DNA of 64,000 nucleotides from Brachybacterium halotolerans (GCF_016623465.1 NZ_JAEDAJ010000001.1:377953-441952), one strand, 5' to 3'. Shown: positions 25,008 to 36,101, numbered from the stretch's first letter. The notes: a model not told the origin generated them from the letters alone. Numbers and translations are program-made.

Positions 25008-25739
25008 TCAGCGCTCGACGTACCCCAGGGAGCGGACCGATCGCTCCAGGTGCCAGGTGATCGTATCGGCGATCAGGCGGCTGGCCTCCTCGCGCGTGGT
25101 CTGCTCGGAGTCCAGGACGTTCTCCCAGTCGCCCGCCATGAGGAAGATCATGTGCTCGATCGCCGCCTGCCGGATCGCGACGGCGCCGGGACGGCGGCAC
25201 GCGGTGCATACGAGGCCGCCCGCCGAGACGTCGAAGGCGTGGTGGGGCCCGTCGGCCCCGCAGGTCGCGCACACGCGCAGCTCGGGCGACCAGCCGGCCA
25301 GCGCCAGGGTGCGCAGCAGGAACGAGTCGAGCACGAGCGAGGCGGGGATCGCTCCGGCGGCGACGGTCCGCATCGCCCCCACGAGCAGCAGGAATCCGCG
25401 CTGGGAGGGATCCACGACGTCGTCGGTGAGGCGGTCCGTGGTCTCGAGCATGGCGGTGGCGGCGGTGTAGCGCGAGTAGTCCGCGGCGATGGGGCCTGCG
25501 AAGCCCTCGATGGTCACGGCCTGGGTGACGGTGTGCAGGTTCCGTCCCGCGTGCAGCTGCAGGTCCACGAGGGTGAAGGGCTCCAGGCGCGCCCCGAAGC
25601 GGCTGCCGGTGCGCCGCACGCCCTTCGCCACGGCGCGCACCTTCCCGTGGCGTCGCGTCAGCAGGGTGACGATGCGGTCGGCCTCGCCGAGCGGGTGGGT
25701 GCGCAGGACGATCGCGTCGTCCCGGTAGAGCTTCTGCAT
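25008..25739 (-). CDS. recO: DNA repair protein RecO
   Basis: This 243-residue mediator loads RecA in the RecF pathway. The N-terminal OB fold begins RDDAIVLRTHPLGEADRIVTLLTRRHGKVRAVAKGVRRTGSR, followed by a helical domain with a zinc module (CATCGADG, CTACRRPG). A TAGATT hexamer 9 bases upstream suggests a very short leader. The gap to tam holds 15-bp tandem repeats. Confidence 0.93.
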   Translation of the reverse strand: MQKLYRDDAIVLRTHPLGEADRIVTLLTRRHGKVRAVAKGVRRTGSRFGARLEPFTLVDLQLHAGRNLHTVTQAVTIEGFAGPIAADYSRYTAATAMLETTDRLTDDVVDPSQRGFLLLVGAMRTVAAGAIPASLVLDSFLLRTLALAGWSPELRVCATCGADGPHHAFDVSAGGLVCTACRRPGAVAIRQAAIEHMIFLMAGDWENVLDSEQTTREEASRLIADTITWHLERSVRSLGYVER

Positions 25740-25790
25740 GATGGGTCGAATCTACCGCCGGGGGCCGACGGACGGCGCCCGCCGCGCCCC

Positions 25791-25850
25791 GTCGGCGCGC
25801 GCCCCGTCGGCCCGCATCTCGTCGGCCCGCATCTCGTCGGCCCGTGCCCC
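25791..25850. repeat. 15-bp tandem repeats (four units)
   Basis: Four consecutive 15-base units of the form GTCGGCCCGCATCTC (two identical, two diverged to ...GCGCGCCCC and ...CCGTGCCCC) lie between tam and recO. No gene covers them. Confidence 0.85.
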
Positions 25851-25866
25851 GTCGGATGGTGCAGGA

Positions 25867-26652
25867 TCAGGCCCGGCGCGCGACGGCGAAGATCCTGCGG
25901 AACGGGAGCACGCCCCCGTGGCCGTCGTCGGGGTAGGCCTCGCGCAGCCGCTCCTTGAACGCGGCGACGAAGCGCTCTCGCAGATCGGGAGGCAGGGCCT
26001 GCAGCGTGGGCCGCGCCCCCGTGCCGCTGACCCACTCGAAGACCGGGTCCTCGCCGTGCAGGACGTGCAGGTAGGTCGTCTCCCAGGCGTCGACCTCGCA
26101 GCCGGCTCCCTGGAGCGCGCGCAGATAGATCGCGGCGTCGTGGGAGGCGGGGCTCGCGATGCCCTCGAGGTGCTCGGCGAAGGGGTGCTGCGAGGCGAGA
26201 TAGCGGCGGATCGTGTGGCTGGGCTCGTCGAAGTTGCCGGGCACCTGCATGGCGAACCAGCCGCCGGGGGCGACCTGGTCGATCAGCTGCGGGAGCAGGT
26301 CGAGGTGGCCGGGGACCCACTGCAGGGCGGCGTTGGTCACCAGGACGTCGACCGGCCGCGGGGCGCGCCAGGTGCTGAGGTCCGCGAGCTCGGCGCGCAC
26401 TCCGTCGACCGTCGCGGCGCGCTCGATCATCGCGGGGCTCGAGTCCACGGCGACCACCTCGGCCTCGGGCCAGCGCCGGGCGAGCAGGGCGGTGAGCGTC
26501 GCGGGCCCGGCGCCGAGGTCGACGACGAGGCCCGGCGCGTGCGCGCCGATGCGCGAGGTGAGGTCGAGGAACGGCCGGCCGCGCTCGTCGCCGAAGGCGA
26601 GGTACTGCGAGGGGCTCCAGGTGTGCGGCGGGACGGGAGCTGGGGGCGTCAT
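25867..26652 (-). CDS. tam: Trans-aconitate 2-methyltransferase-like SAM enzyme
   Basis: This 261-residue class I methyltransferase has the SAM-binding motifs VVDLGAGPATLTALLARR, VVAVDSSPAMIERA and DVLVTNAALQWVPGH. The sequence around QWSPSQYLAFGDERGRPFLDL and AMQVPGNFDEPSH closely resembles Tam enzymes that methylate and detoxify trans-aconitate. The ATG follows GGAG. It is on the same strand as recO but separated by 127 bases of repeats, so it need not be co-transcribed. Confidence 0.85.
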   Translation of the reverse strand: MTPPAPVPPHTWSPSQYLAFGDERGRPFLDLTSRIGAHAPGLVVDLGAGPATLTALLARRWPEAEVVAVDSSPAMIERAATVDGVRAELADLSTWRAPRPVDVLVTNAALQWVPGHLDLLPQLIDQVAPGGWFAMQVPGNFDEPSHTIRRYLASQHPFAEHLEGIASPASHDAAIYLRALQGAGCEVDAWETTYLHVLHGEDPVFEWVSGTGARPTLQALPPDLRERFVAAFKERLREAYPDDGHGGVLPFRRIFAVARRA

Positions 26653-26764
26653 CGGGACTCCATCTGTGAGTGCGGGGCTGTTGCGGGCCTATGCGGTGCG
26701 GTGCGGTCCGGTGCAGGGCGACCCTGCGCAGTGCGGCACGGCGCACACCCACTTTATCTTGATC

Positions 26765-27685
26765 TCAAGAGAGTTTCGGCGGGACCGCGGAATCCAGCGA
26801 GGCGGCGGCCTCCGCGAGGGCCGTGCGCAGCGCCCGTGTGGCCGGGTGATCACGGCGGCCGCTGCGCACCGCCGTATGGACCCGCCGACGGGGCGCACCG
26901 GCGAGCTCGAGGAGCCTCGCCGACCCCAGGTGCTCGCGCGCCACGAGTCCGGGGATGATCGCGACCGCGTGTCCCGAGCGCACCAGATGCGCCTGCAGGA
27001 GAAGGTCGATGGTCTCGAAGCGCACGCGCGGCTCGACGCCGAGCCCGCGCAGGTGGTTGCGCACCCAGACGCCCGGCATGACGGTCTCCGGGTCCGCCGT
27101 CCAACTGGCGTCGGCGAGGTCCTCGATTCCTTCCGGGTCGCACCATGGGCCCGACGACGGGACGGCCAGCAGGAGCGGGTCCTCGAGCAGCGGCTCCCGC
27201 TGGACGCCCGGTCTGTGCGGCTCGTCGAGCCCGGGATACTCCTCCCCCAGCACCAGATCGAACTCATGGGCGAGGAGCCCCTCGTAGGCGGGCTCTACCT
27301 CCCGCTGGTGGACCTCGATCTGCAGATCGGGATGCTCGGCCGAGAGCACCGTGAGCGCGGGCGGGATGAGCGAGAGCATCACCGACTGGAACGAGGCGAC
27401 CCGCAGCACGCCCGAGAGCGCGGGCCGGGTCGCGGCGAGATCGGACTCGGCGCGCTCGACGCCCTCCAGGAGCACGGCGGCGTGCTCGGCGAGGACGCGT
27501 CCCGCGTCGGTGAGCACGAGGCGCCTGCCCACCTGCTCGGTGAGGCTCGTGCCGGTCTCCTTCTCGAGCTGGGCCAGCTGTTGGGAGACGGCCGACGGCG
27601 AGTACGAGAGGCTGCGCGCGACCGCGCCGACGGTGCCGAGGCGTGCGAGCTCGTGCAGCGTGCGCAGCCGGGAGAGGTGGAGCAT
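26765..27685 (-). CDS. LysR-family transcriptional regulator
   Basis: I used the ATG at 27685 behind a strong AGGAGG site. The 306-residue product has the LysR helix-turn-helix (LRTLHELARLGTVGAVARSL, SPSAVSQQLAQLEKETG) and a two-lobe effector domain. It is divergent from the amino-acid exporter 112 bases away, the classic layout of a LysR regulator and its target, like ArgP/LysG with their exporters. The effector is unknown. Confidence 0.9.
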   Translation of the reverse strand: MLHLSRLRTLHELARLGTVGAVARSLSYSPSAVSQQLAQLEKETGTSLTEQVGRRLVLTDAGRVLAEHAAVLLEGVERAESDLAATRPALSGVLRVASFQSVMLSLIPPALTVLSAEHPDLQIEVHQREVEPAYEGLLAHEFDLVLGEEYPGLDEPHRPGVQREPLLEDPLLLAVPSSGPWCDPEGIEDLADASWTADPETVMPGVWVRNHLRGLGVEPRVRFETIDLLLQAHLVRSGHAVAIIPGLVAREHLGSARLLELAGAPRRRVHTAVRSGRRDHPATRALRTALAEAAASLDSAVPPKLS

Positions 27686-27796
27686 TGGGCCTCCTGGAGC
27701 CTTCGACCGACCATTCAGCAACGCTTCACGATATCGCGCACGGATCCTCGCGCTGCTGATCTTCCACGAGCGGGAGATCGAGCGGAGAATCGATCC

Positions 27797-28930
27797 GTGA
27801 CCTCCTCGTCCGTGCACTCCACCGCCGCTGCGCAGCCCGGCACGGCGCCGACCGCATCCGCGCAGCCCGCCCCCTCGTCCCCCGTCGCTCCCGCGGTGCT
27901 CATGATCCTGGGCTCGTGCACCTCACTGCAGTTCGGGGCGGCGCTCGCCGCGCAGCTGTTCCCCGCGCTCGGCTCGTGGGGCGTGACGTGCCTGCGCCTC
28001 GGGATCGCGGCGATCATCCTGCTGGTCATCGTGCGCCCCGCAGTGCGCGGCTGGAGCGGCGGGCAGTGGCGGGCGGTGGTCGCCTTCGGTCTCGCCCTGG
28101 GTGCGATGAATGGGAGCTTCTACGCGGCGATCGAGCGGATCCCGCTGGGCACCGCGGTCGCGATCGAGTTCCTGGGACCGCTCGTGCTCTCCGCGATCCT
28201 CTCGCGCCGCCTCGCCGACCTGGCCTGCGTGCTGCTCGCCCTCGCGGGCATCGGGATGTTCGGACTCGAGAGCCTCGCGGGTGCCGGGGCCCTCGATCCC
28301 GTCGGGGTCCTGTTCGCGCTGATCGCCGCCGTGTTCTGGGGGTTCTACGTGCTCGCGAGCGCGCACGTGGGCAGGCACGTCCCCGGCCAGGGCGGACTCG
28401 CGGTCGCGCTCGCGATCGGAGCGCTCGCCCTGCTCCCGCTCGGTGCCGGCGGCGTCCTCACCGCCGTCACCCGCCCCGGACTCCTGCTGCTCGCCGTGGC
28501 CACCGCCCTGCTCGCCTCGGTCATCCCCTACACCCTCGAGCTCGCGGCGCTGCGTCGACTGCCCCGGCACGTGTTCGGGATCCTGCTGAGCCTCGAGCCC
28601 GGGATCGCCACGATCGCCGGCCTGCTCCTGCTCGCACAGGTGCCCAGCGTGTACGGGCTGCTCGCCGTGGTGCTCGTGGTCGCCGCGAGCGCAGGGACCA
28701 CGATCACCGCCCGGCGCGCCCAGGCCCGCGGCGCGGACGATGCGGACCGGGCGGAAGGCCGCCCAGCGCCCAGCGACGGCGAGCTCGAGACGCTCCCGGC
28801 CGACGAGTATCCCGCCGCGCTGTCCGTGCAGGCGATCGCCGAGCCGGAGGCCATCACCGGGCAGTTCCCGGTCCTCGACCCTCAGGAGGGCGAGGCCGAC
28901 GACGTCGGCGGTCCCTCCGGTCGTCCCTGA
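27797..28930 (+). CDS. EamA/DMT-family exporter (RhtA-like)
   Basis: This 377-residue protein has about ten membrane segments in two EamA repeats, with a Ser/Ala/Pro-rich N-terminus and a long acidic C-terminal tail (about 310-377). RhtA-type proteins export threonine/homoserine or similar metabolites. Key stretches include GMFGLESLAGAGALDPVG and HVFGILLSLEPGIATIAGLLLL. The GTG start follows GGAGA. Divergent LysR regulator upstream. A weak hairpin (about 28938-28957) may end the transcript before the convergent DUF1801 gene. Confidence 0.87.
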   Translation: MTSSSVHSTAAAQPGTAPTASAQPAPSSPVAPAVLMILGSCTSLQFGAALAAQLFPALGSWGVTCLRLGIAAIILLVIVRPAVRGWSGGQWRAVVAFGLALGAMNGSFYAAIERIPLGTAVAIEFLGPLVLSAILSRRLADLACVLLALAGIGMFGLESLAGAGALDPVGVLFALIAAVFWGFYVLASAHVGRHVPGQGGLAVALAIGALALLPLGAGGVLTAVTRPGLLLLAVATALLASVIPYTLELAALRRLPRHVFGILLSLEPGIATIAGLLLLAQVPSVYGLLAVVLVVAASAGTTITARRAQARGADDADRAEGRPAPSDGELETLPADEYPAALSVQAIAEPEAITGQFPVLDPQEGEADDVGGPSGRP

Positions 28931-28957
28931 CGGTCGCCGGGCCCGGATCGCTCCGGG

Positions 28958-29371
28958 TCAGCAGCCCGCGATGCCGCTGCTCCAGCCCCGTGCGACGAGC
29001 TCGCGCACCACGTCCCCGTCGATGTCCTTGAGGCCGTTGACGTACACGCAGCCCGCGCCGCGTCGGTGCCTGCCGAGCGTCTCGAGCAGCGCCGACGCCC
29101 CGACATCGCCCTGCAGGCCGTACAGGGAGATAGTGGCCTTCCGGGGGCTGAAGCCGACCCGGAACCAAGTGGCGTGCGAGGTGCGGCCGTGGTACTCCAT
29201 CTCGCCGTAGCCGATCATGCTCGGGCCCCACATGACGGGAGTCACCCCGGTCACCTCGCCGAACAGGTCGAGCAGGCGGGCGCCCTCCTCACGGCGGCGC
29301 GGCGTCGGGAGCTGTGCGCAGTAGGCGACGGGATCCTCCTGCGTCGGCTTCGTCTTCACCTCGTGCGCCAT
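28958..29371 (-). CDS. DUF1801 domain protein (YdhG-like)
   Basis: This 137-residue protein has the DUF1801 pattern: PTRREEGARLL-like text, then GVTPVMWGPSMIGYGEMEYH and FRVGFSPRKATISLYG, ending in YVNGLKDIDGDVVRELV. Function is unknown in the family. AGCCTA on the plus strand (TAGGCT on the minus) is 6 bases before the ATG, so it is probably leaderless. A second DUF1801 protein is at 45267. Confidence 0.85.
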   Translation of the reverse strand: MAHEVKTKPTQEDPVAYCAQLPTPRRREEGARLLDLFGEVTGVTPVMWGPSMIGYGEMEYHGRTSHATWFRVGFSPRKATISLYGLQGDVGASALLETLGRHRRGAGCVYVNGLKDIDGDVVRELVARGWSSGIAGC

Positions 29372-29476
29372 GGCGCGAGCCTACTCAGACGCCAGGAGCT
29401 GGAGAGCACGCGGAGCGGCGGCCTGCCAGAGGTCGGTCGCCGTGCGCCGGCCGTGCGGTGTCGTAGAAGGGCCGTG

Positions 29477-29514
29477 GGTGGGGAGCCGTGGCATATATGC
29501 CACGGCTCCCCACC
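29477..29514. repeat. 38-bp perfect palindrome
   Basis: Positions 29477-29495 are the exact reverse complement of 29496-29514, with no loop; the centre reads GCATATATGC. It lies in the gap between the DUF1801 gene and leuA and is too long to be chance. It has no T-run and is more than 150 bases past the leuA stop. Confidence 0.95.
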
Positions 29515-29517
29515 AGT

Positions 29518-29574
29518 GGCCCGTCGAGGACACGTCGGCCCGTGGAAGATATGTCGGCCCGTGGAGGACACGTC
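29518..29574. repeat. Three 19-bp tandem repeats
   Basis: Three units, GGCCCGTCGAGGACACGTC, GGCCCGTGGAAGATATGTC and GGCCCGTGGAGGACACGTC, sit directly beside the palindrome, with a decayed fourth unit following. Confidence 0.9.
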
Positions 29575-29610
29575 GGGCCGAGAAGTCCGTCTCAAGAGGA
29601 GGGGACGCGA

Positions 29611-29640
29611 GGGGCCGACGGGAATGCCCCCGTCGGCCCC
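29611..29640 (-). terminator. leuA terminator hairpin
   Basis: A perfect 12-bp stem (29611-29622 with 29629-29640), GGGGCCGACGGG over a 6-base loop, starts 26 bases after the leuA stop. There is no T-run. Confidence 0.65.
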
Positions 29641-29665
29641 TTCCACGGCGCGATGCAGCGCCCGG

Positions 29666-31680
<2,015 letters not shown>

Positions 31681-31687
31681 GTGAGTC

Positions 31688-31693
31688 ACCGTA
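31688..31693 (-). promoter_or_regulatory. -10 element of the leuA transcript
   Basis: Minus-strand TACGGT, 7 bases before the leader-peptide GTG at 31680. The -35 is not clear. Confidence 0.5.
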
Positions 31694-31722
31694 CACCCGG
31701 TGCCGCGCGCCCGATCCCCGTC

Positions 31723-32760
31723 TCAGAATCCGAGCCGCCCGAGCTGGCGGGGGTCGCGCTGCCAGTCCTTGGCGACCTTCACACGCAGGTCCAGGTGCAC
31801 CGTGCGGCCGAGCAGCTGATTGATGCCGGCGCGTGCGTGGGAGCCGACCTCCCGCAGCCGGGAGCCGCCGCGGCCGATGATGATGCCCTTCTGGCTGTCG
31901 CGCTCGACGAAGAGGCTCGCCCGCACCACCAGGCGTCCCTCTCCCGGGGCGATCTCGGCGAAGGGATCGCCGTCGGGATCGGTCTCGGCGATCTCCTCGA
32001 CCACCACGGCGATCGAGTGCGGGAGCTCGTCGCGCACGCCCTCGAGGGCCGCCTCACGGATGAGCTCGGCGATGCGGTCCTCGTCGCTCTCCTCGGTGAG
32101 CTGCCCGTCGGGGTACAGCTGCGGGCTCTCCGGCAGGAGGCCGGCGATCACGCCGACGAGGTCGTCGATCTGGCGCCCGGTGACGGCGCTGATCGGGACG
32201 ATCGCATCGACGTCGAGCAGCTGGTCGACGTCCATGAGGTGCTCGGCGATCCGTTCGGGACGCACGAGGTCGCACTTGGTGACGATCGCGACCACCTTCG
32301 GCCCGCGACGGCCCTGGCGCATCTCGACGAGGTCCTCGGCGATGAAGCGGTCGCCGGGGCCGATCTTCTGATCGGCGGGCAGGCAGAAGCCCACCACGTC
32401 GACCTCGGTCAGCGTCTCGCGCACGAGGTCGTTCAGGCGCTCCCCCAGCAGCGTGCGCGGGCGGTGCACCCCGGGGGTGTCCACGAGGATGATCTGTGCG
32501 TCCTCGCGGGTGAGGATGCCGCGGATCGCACGGCGCGTGGTCTGCGGCTTGGAGGAGGTGATCGCGACCTTCTCCTCCACCAGGGCGTTGGTGAGCGTCG
32601 ACTTGCCGACGTTCGGCCGGCCGACGAGCGCGACGAACCCGGCGCGATGCTCCCCGACGCCGCCCGCCTCGCCGGGCCCGCTGGCCCCATCCGTCCTGTC
32701 GGCCCCGTCCGTCCCGTCGGCCCCGTCGGCCTCGCCGCTCCCGATGACGCTCTCAGGCAT
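31723..32760 (-). CDS. era: GTPase Era
   Basis: Ribosome-assembly GTPase that binds 16S rRNA. The 345-residue protein has G1 GRPNVGKST, switch motifs, G3 DTPG, G4 TKCD and G5 SAVTG, and a C-terminal KH domain (GIIIGRGGSRLREVG). An unusual ~38-residue N-terminal run of Gly/Ala/Asp/Thr (GEADGADGTDGADRTDGA) precedes the G domain and is coded by GTCGGCCCC-like repeats. The ATG follows GAGGAGGAG. It overlaps corC by 8 bases. Confidence 0.96.
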   Translation of the reverse strand: MPESVIGSGEADGADGTDGADRTDGASGPGEAGGVGEHRAGFVALVGRPNVGKSTLTNALVEEKVAITSSKPQTTRRAIRGILTREDAQIILVDTPGVHRPRTLLGERLNDLVRETLTEVDVVGFCLPADQKIGPGDRFIAEDLVEMRQGRRGPKVVAIVTKCDLVRPERIAEHLMDVDQLLDVDAIVPISAVTGRQIDDLVGVIAGLLPESPQLYPDGQLTEESDEDRIAELIREAALEGVRDELPHSIAVVVEEIAETDPDGDPFAEIAPGEGRLVVRASLFVERDSQKGIIIGRGGSRLREVGSHARAGINQLLGRTVHLDLRVKVAKDWQRDPRQLGRLGF

Positions 32761-34126
32761 GGTGCTCCTCCTCGGAGGCGGCGGCGCCGCTCTCGTCCTC
32801 GTGCGCGGCGACGACGGGCACCGCGCCGGTGCGGGTGTCCTCGCGCTCGTCCTTGGGTGTGCGGCTGACGAGCACGGTCGCGAGCTGCTTGCGGCGCCCG
32901 CCGGTGCGGTCGGCCTCCAGATGCAGGCCCAATGCGTCGGCCTCCGCGCCGAGGATCGGGATGCGCCCGAGCGCCTTCGCGAGAAGGCCGCCCACGGTGT
33001 CGACGTCCTCGTCCTCGATGTCGAGGCCGAAGAGCTCGCCGGCGGCCCCGATGCTCTCCCGCGCCGGGACGCGGAACACGCCCTCGCCGAGCTCCTCGAT
33101 GCGCAGCTCGGCGCGGTCGTGCTCGTCCGCGATCTCGCCCACGATCTCCTCGAGGACGTCCTCGATGGTGACCATCCCGGAGACGCCGCCGTACTCGTCG
33201 ACGAGGATCGCGATGTGCACGCGGCGGGTCTGCATCGCGTGCAGCACCTCGTCGGCCCCGAGGAACTCGGGCAGCACCATCGGTGCGCGCATGATCTCGG
33301 CGACGGGCCGCTCGGGGCGGGGGTCCCACGGCGAGTGGATCGTGCGCATGACGTCCTTGACGTAGAGCACGCCCTGGAGGTCGTCGACCGTCTCGCCGAC
33401 CACGGGGATCCGGGAGTACCCGGAGCGGACGAACAGCCGCATGGCCTTCTCCGCGGTGGTGTCCGCGGTGACCGTGACGATGTCCGTGCGCGGGACCATG
33501 ATCTCGCGCACGAGCGTGTCCCCGAGGTCGAAGACGCCCTGGATCATGTCGCGCTCGGAGTCCTCGAGCTCCTCGTTCTCCATGGCCCGGTCCACGTACT
33601 GGCGCAGCTCCGCCTCGGTCGCGTACGGGCCGCCGGAGATCTTGCCGCCCGGCGTGAAGGCCGAGCCCACATGGATCATGAGGCGCGCGAGCGGGCCGAG
33701 GAGGCTGCGCACCACGCCGATCAGGCCCGAGAGCAGCGTGGAGAAGCGCTCGGGCCGGCGCCGTCCCACCGTGCGCGGGGACACCGAGACCACGAGGAAG
33801 GAGCCGACGACGGCGATCGCCACGGAGATCAGGGTGGGCAGCACCCAGCCGTCCATGGTCTCGAACACGATCGCGGTGATCGCGACGGCCATGATCGACT
33901 CGGAGATCACGCGGCCCAGGCTGATCGCGGCGAGGGTGTGCGGGGCGTCCTCGTGCTGGTGGAGCACGCGGCGGCGCACGCGCTCGGGGGCCTCGGCCTC
34001 CTCGAGGTGGCGCTCGAGGGCCGCGCGGGACGTGCCCAGCAGCGCGGCGTCGGCCGCGGAGAGCAGACCGCCGCAGACCATGCCGAGCACGGCCAGGGGG
34101 ATGAGGACGAGGAGCAGCGCCGTCAC
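32753..34126 (-). CDS. CNNM/CBS-domain transporter protein (CorC/HlyC-like)
   Basis: This 457-residue protein has an N-terminal CNNM/DUF21 membrane domain (four hydrophobic segments within about 1-170), two CBS domains (REIMVPRTDIVTVTAD, and VHIAILVDEYGGVSGMVTIEDVLEEIVGEI) and a C-terminal CorC_HlyC domain. The family is linked to Mg/Co transport or protection. I took the GTG that overlaps the ybeY stop (GTGA). It lies in the phoH-ybeY-corC-era block, a near-universal actinobacterial order. Confidence 0.92.
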   Translation of the reverse strand: MTALLLVLIPLAVLGMVCGGLLSAADAALLGTSRAALERHLEEAEAPERVRRRVLHQHEDAPHTLAAISLGRVISESIMAVAITAIVFETMDGWVLPTLISVAIAVVGSFLVVSVSPRTVGRRRPERFSTLLSGLIGVVRSLLGPLARLMIHVGSAFTPGGKISGGPYATEAELRQYVDRAMENEELEDSERDMIQGVFDLGDTLVREIMVPRTDIVTVTADTTAEKAMRLFVRSGYSRIPVVGETVDDLQGVLYVKDVMRTIHSPWDPRPERPVAEIMRAPMVLPEFLGADEVLHAMQTRRVHIAILVDEYGGVSGMVTIEDVLEEIVGEIADEHDRAELRIEELGEGVFRVPARESIGAAGELFGLDIEDEDVDTVGGLLAKALGRIPILGAEADALGLHLEADRTGGRRKQLATVLVSRTPKDEREDTRTGAVPVVAAHEDESGAAASEEEHHA

Positions 34127-34590
34127 TCGGCGTCCTGGCCGCGCGTGGAGAGGAAGGTCAGCAGCAGGCGACGCTGGAGGTCGAACATGACCTTCTTCTC
34201 GTCCTCCTCGGCGTGGTCGTAGCCCATGAGATGGAGCATGCCGTGGGTGGCCAGCAGCAGCATCTCCTCGACCGCGCTGTGCCCGGAGGAGGCGGCCTGC
34301 TTGGCGGCGACGCTCGGGCAGATCGCGATGTCTCCGAGGAGACCCTCGGGGGCGGCCTGGTCCTCGGTGCCCGGCGTGAGCTCGTCCATGGGGAAGCTCA
34401 GCACGTCCGTCGGCCCCGGCTCGTCCATCCACTGGATGTGGAGCTGCTCCATGGCCGACTCGTCCACGAAGAGGATCGAGAGCTCGGTGAGCGGGTGCAT
34501 CCGCATCTTCTCGAGCACGAAGCGCGCGAGGTCCACGAACTCGCGCTCGTCGATGCGGGTGGTGGTCTCGTTGCGGACCTCGGTGCTCAT
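34123..34590 (-). CDS. ybeY: Endoribonuclease YbeY (rRNA maturation factor)
   Basis: A 155-residue metalloenzyme for 16S rRNA 3' end maturation and ribosome quality control. The zinc motif HGMLHLMGYDH (HxxxHxxxxxH) near residue 118 is intact, with the upstream GDIAICP. Overlaps phoH and corC by four bases on each side. Confidence 0.96.
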   Translation of the reverse strand: MSTEVRNETTTRIDEREFVDLARFVLEKMRMHPLTELSILFVDESAMEQLHIQWMDEPGPTDVLSFPMDELTPGTEDQAAPEGLLGDIAICPSVAAKQAASSGHSAVEEMLLLATHGMLHLMGYDHAEEDEKKVMFDLQRRLLLTFLSTRGQDAE

Positions 34591-35702
34591 CGGCCGGTGC
34601 TCCTGCTCTCGTGCCGGCGCTGGCCGGATCCTCCACGGCCCCCGGAGGAGCCCCTGCCCGTGCGTCCGCCCGCGCCGCCGGGACCGCCGCGCCCGTCGCG
34701 GCCGCCGATCTCCCAGCGGCCGTAGGCCTCGACGATCTCGGAGACCAGGCGGTGGCGCACGACGTCCTGCGGCGTGAGGCGGCAGAAGGAGATGTCGTCG
34801 ATCCCCTGCAGGACCTGCTCGACGACCTTGAGGCCGCTGGGCTGGCCGCCGGGGAGGTCGACCTGGGTGACGTCGCCGGTGACGACCATCGTCGAATTGA
34901 AGCCGAGACGCGTCAGGAACATCTTCATCTGCTCGGGGCTCGTGTTCTGGGCCTCGTCGAGGATGATGAAGGCGTCGTTCAGGGTGCGCCCTCGCATGTA
35001 CGCCAGCGGCGCCACCTCGATCGTGCCGGCGCCCATCAGCCGCGGGATCGACTCGGGGTCGAGCATGTCGTGGAGCGCATCGTAGAGCGGGCGCAGGTAG
35101 GGGTCGATCTTCTCGTTGAGCCCGCCCGGGAGGAATCCGAGGCGCTCCCCCGCCTCGACAGCGGGTCGGGTGAGGATGATGCGCTCGACCTGCTTGCTGA
35201 GGAGCATGCGCACCGCGACGGCGACGGCGAGGTAGGTCTTGCCGGTGCCGGCGGGGCCGATGCCGAAGGTCACCGTCGAGTTCTCGACGGCGTCGATGTA
35301 CTGCTTCTGGCCCAGGGTCTTGGGGCGGATCGTGCGCCCGCGCGAGGAGAGCACGGCCTGTGAGAGGACGGTGTCGATGCGCTCGCCGGCGGCGCGCTCG
35401 TCGCCGTAGAGGGCGGCCGCGCGGCCGACGGCCTCGGGGGTGACGGTCTGCCCCTGCTGCGCGATCTGGATGAGCGAGCGCACGATGTGCTCGCCGCGGC
35501 GCACCGCGTCGGCGGTGCCGCGCAGCGCGACGCGGTGCCCGCGCACGACGATGTCGGCCTCCGGGACAGCCCCCTCCAGGGCGTCCAGGGCGCTGTCGGA
35601 CTCGCCGAGCACCTGCAGGGGGCTGAGGTGGTCGGGGATCGAGAGGTGCCTCTCGGTGACGGAGGGCTCGGGGCCCGGTGCGGGAGTGGCGGGGTCGCTC
35701 AC
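34587..35702 (-). CDS. phoH: PhoH-family ATPase
   Basis: This 371-residue RNA-related ATPase has Walker A GPAGTGKT, Walker [10 protein letters not shown] and conserved [14 protein letters not shown]. The N-terminus holds a KH-like segment and the C-terminus is a Gly/Arg/Ser-rich tail ([14 protein letters not shown]...RRHESRS) that could bind RNA. The GTG overlaps the hinT stop. The role is inferred from the ybeY partnership. Confidence 0.94.
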   Translation of the reverse strand: MSDPATPAPGPEPSVTERHLSIPDHLSPLQVLGESDSALDALEGAVPEADIVVRGHRVALRGTADAVRRGEHIVRSLIQIAQQGQTVTPEAVGRAAALYGDERAAGERIDTVLSQAVLSSRGRTIRPKTLGQKQYIDAVENSTVTFGIGPAGTGKTYLAVAVAVRMLLSKQVERIILTRPAVEAGERLGFLPGGLNEKIDPYLRPLYDALHDMLDPESIPRLMGAGTIEVAPLAYMRGRTLNDAFIILDEAQNTSPEQMKMFLTRLGFNSTMVVTGDVTQVDLPGGQPSGLKVVEQVLQGIDDISFCRLTPQDVVRHRLVSEIVEAYGRWEIGGRDGRGGPGGAGGRTGRGSSGGRGGSGQRRHESRSTGR

Positions 35703-36094
35703 ATCTCTCCTTCTGCGAGCTCTCCGCCCGCGAGCACGTGCGCGTGCACGTGGAAGACGGTCTGGCCGGCGTGGGCGCCGGTGTTGAAGACGAGGCGGAA
35801 GTCGCCGTCCGCGAGATCGGCGGCGAGGTCGCCGGCCACGGAGGCCACGTGGGCCAGCAGGGACGGCTCGGTCGCGAGCTCGCGGACGTCGCGCAGGTGG
35901 GTGCGCGGCACGACGAGGACGTGGACGGGGGCCTTCGGCGAGAGGTCCTTGAAGGCGATCACCGACTCGTCCTCGTGGACGCGCTCGGAGGGGATATCCC
36001 CCGCGACGATCCTGCAGAAGACGCACTCGGGGTCGACGCGGATCGCGGCCGCGGACCCGGGCGTCGGGGCGCTGGCGGACTCGGTGCTCATCAT
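35699..36094 (-). CDS. hinT: HIT-family hydrolase (HinT-like)
   Basis: This 131-residue histidine-triad protein hydrolyses AMP-linked substrates. The CxxC and FCRIVAGDIPSERVHEDE N-terminus and the triad HVHAHVLAG are present. TAGAAT is 7 bases before the ATG at 36094, so transcription is probably leaderless. The frame extends further upstream without support. First gene of the hinT-phoH-ybeY-corC-era operon. Confidence 0.94.
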   Translation of the reverse strand: MMSTESASAPTPGSAAAIRVDPECVFCRIVAGDIPSERVHEDESVIAFKDLSPKAPVHVLVVPRTHLRDVRELATEPSLLAHVASVAGDLAADLADGDFRLVFNTGAHAGQTVFHVHAHVLAGGELAEGEM

Positions 36095-36101
36095 GGTCCC
36101 G

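Noticed and set aside
25867..26652. Reading tam as a ubiquinone or other generic methyltransferase
   Set aside because: The N-terminal SPSQYLAFGDERGRPF and later text match Tam-type enzymes better, although the substrate is unproven.
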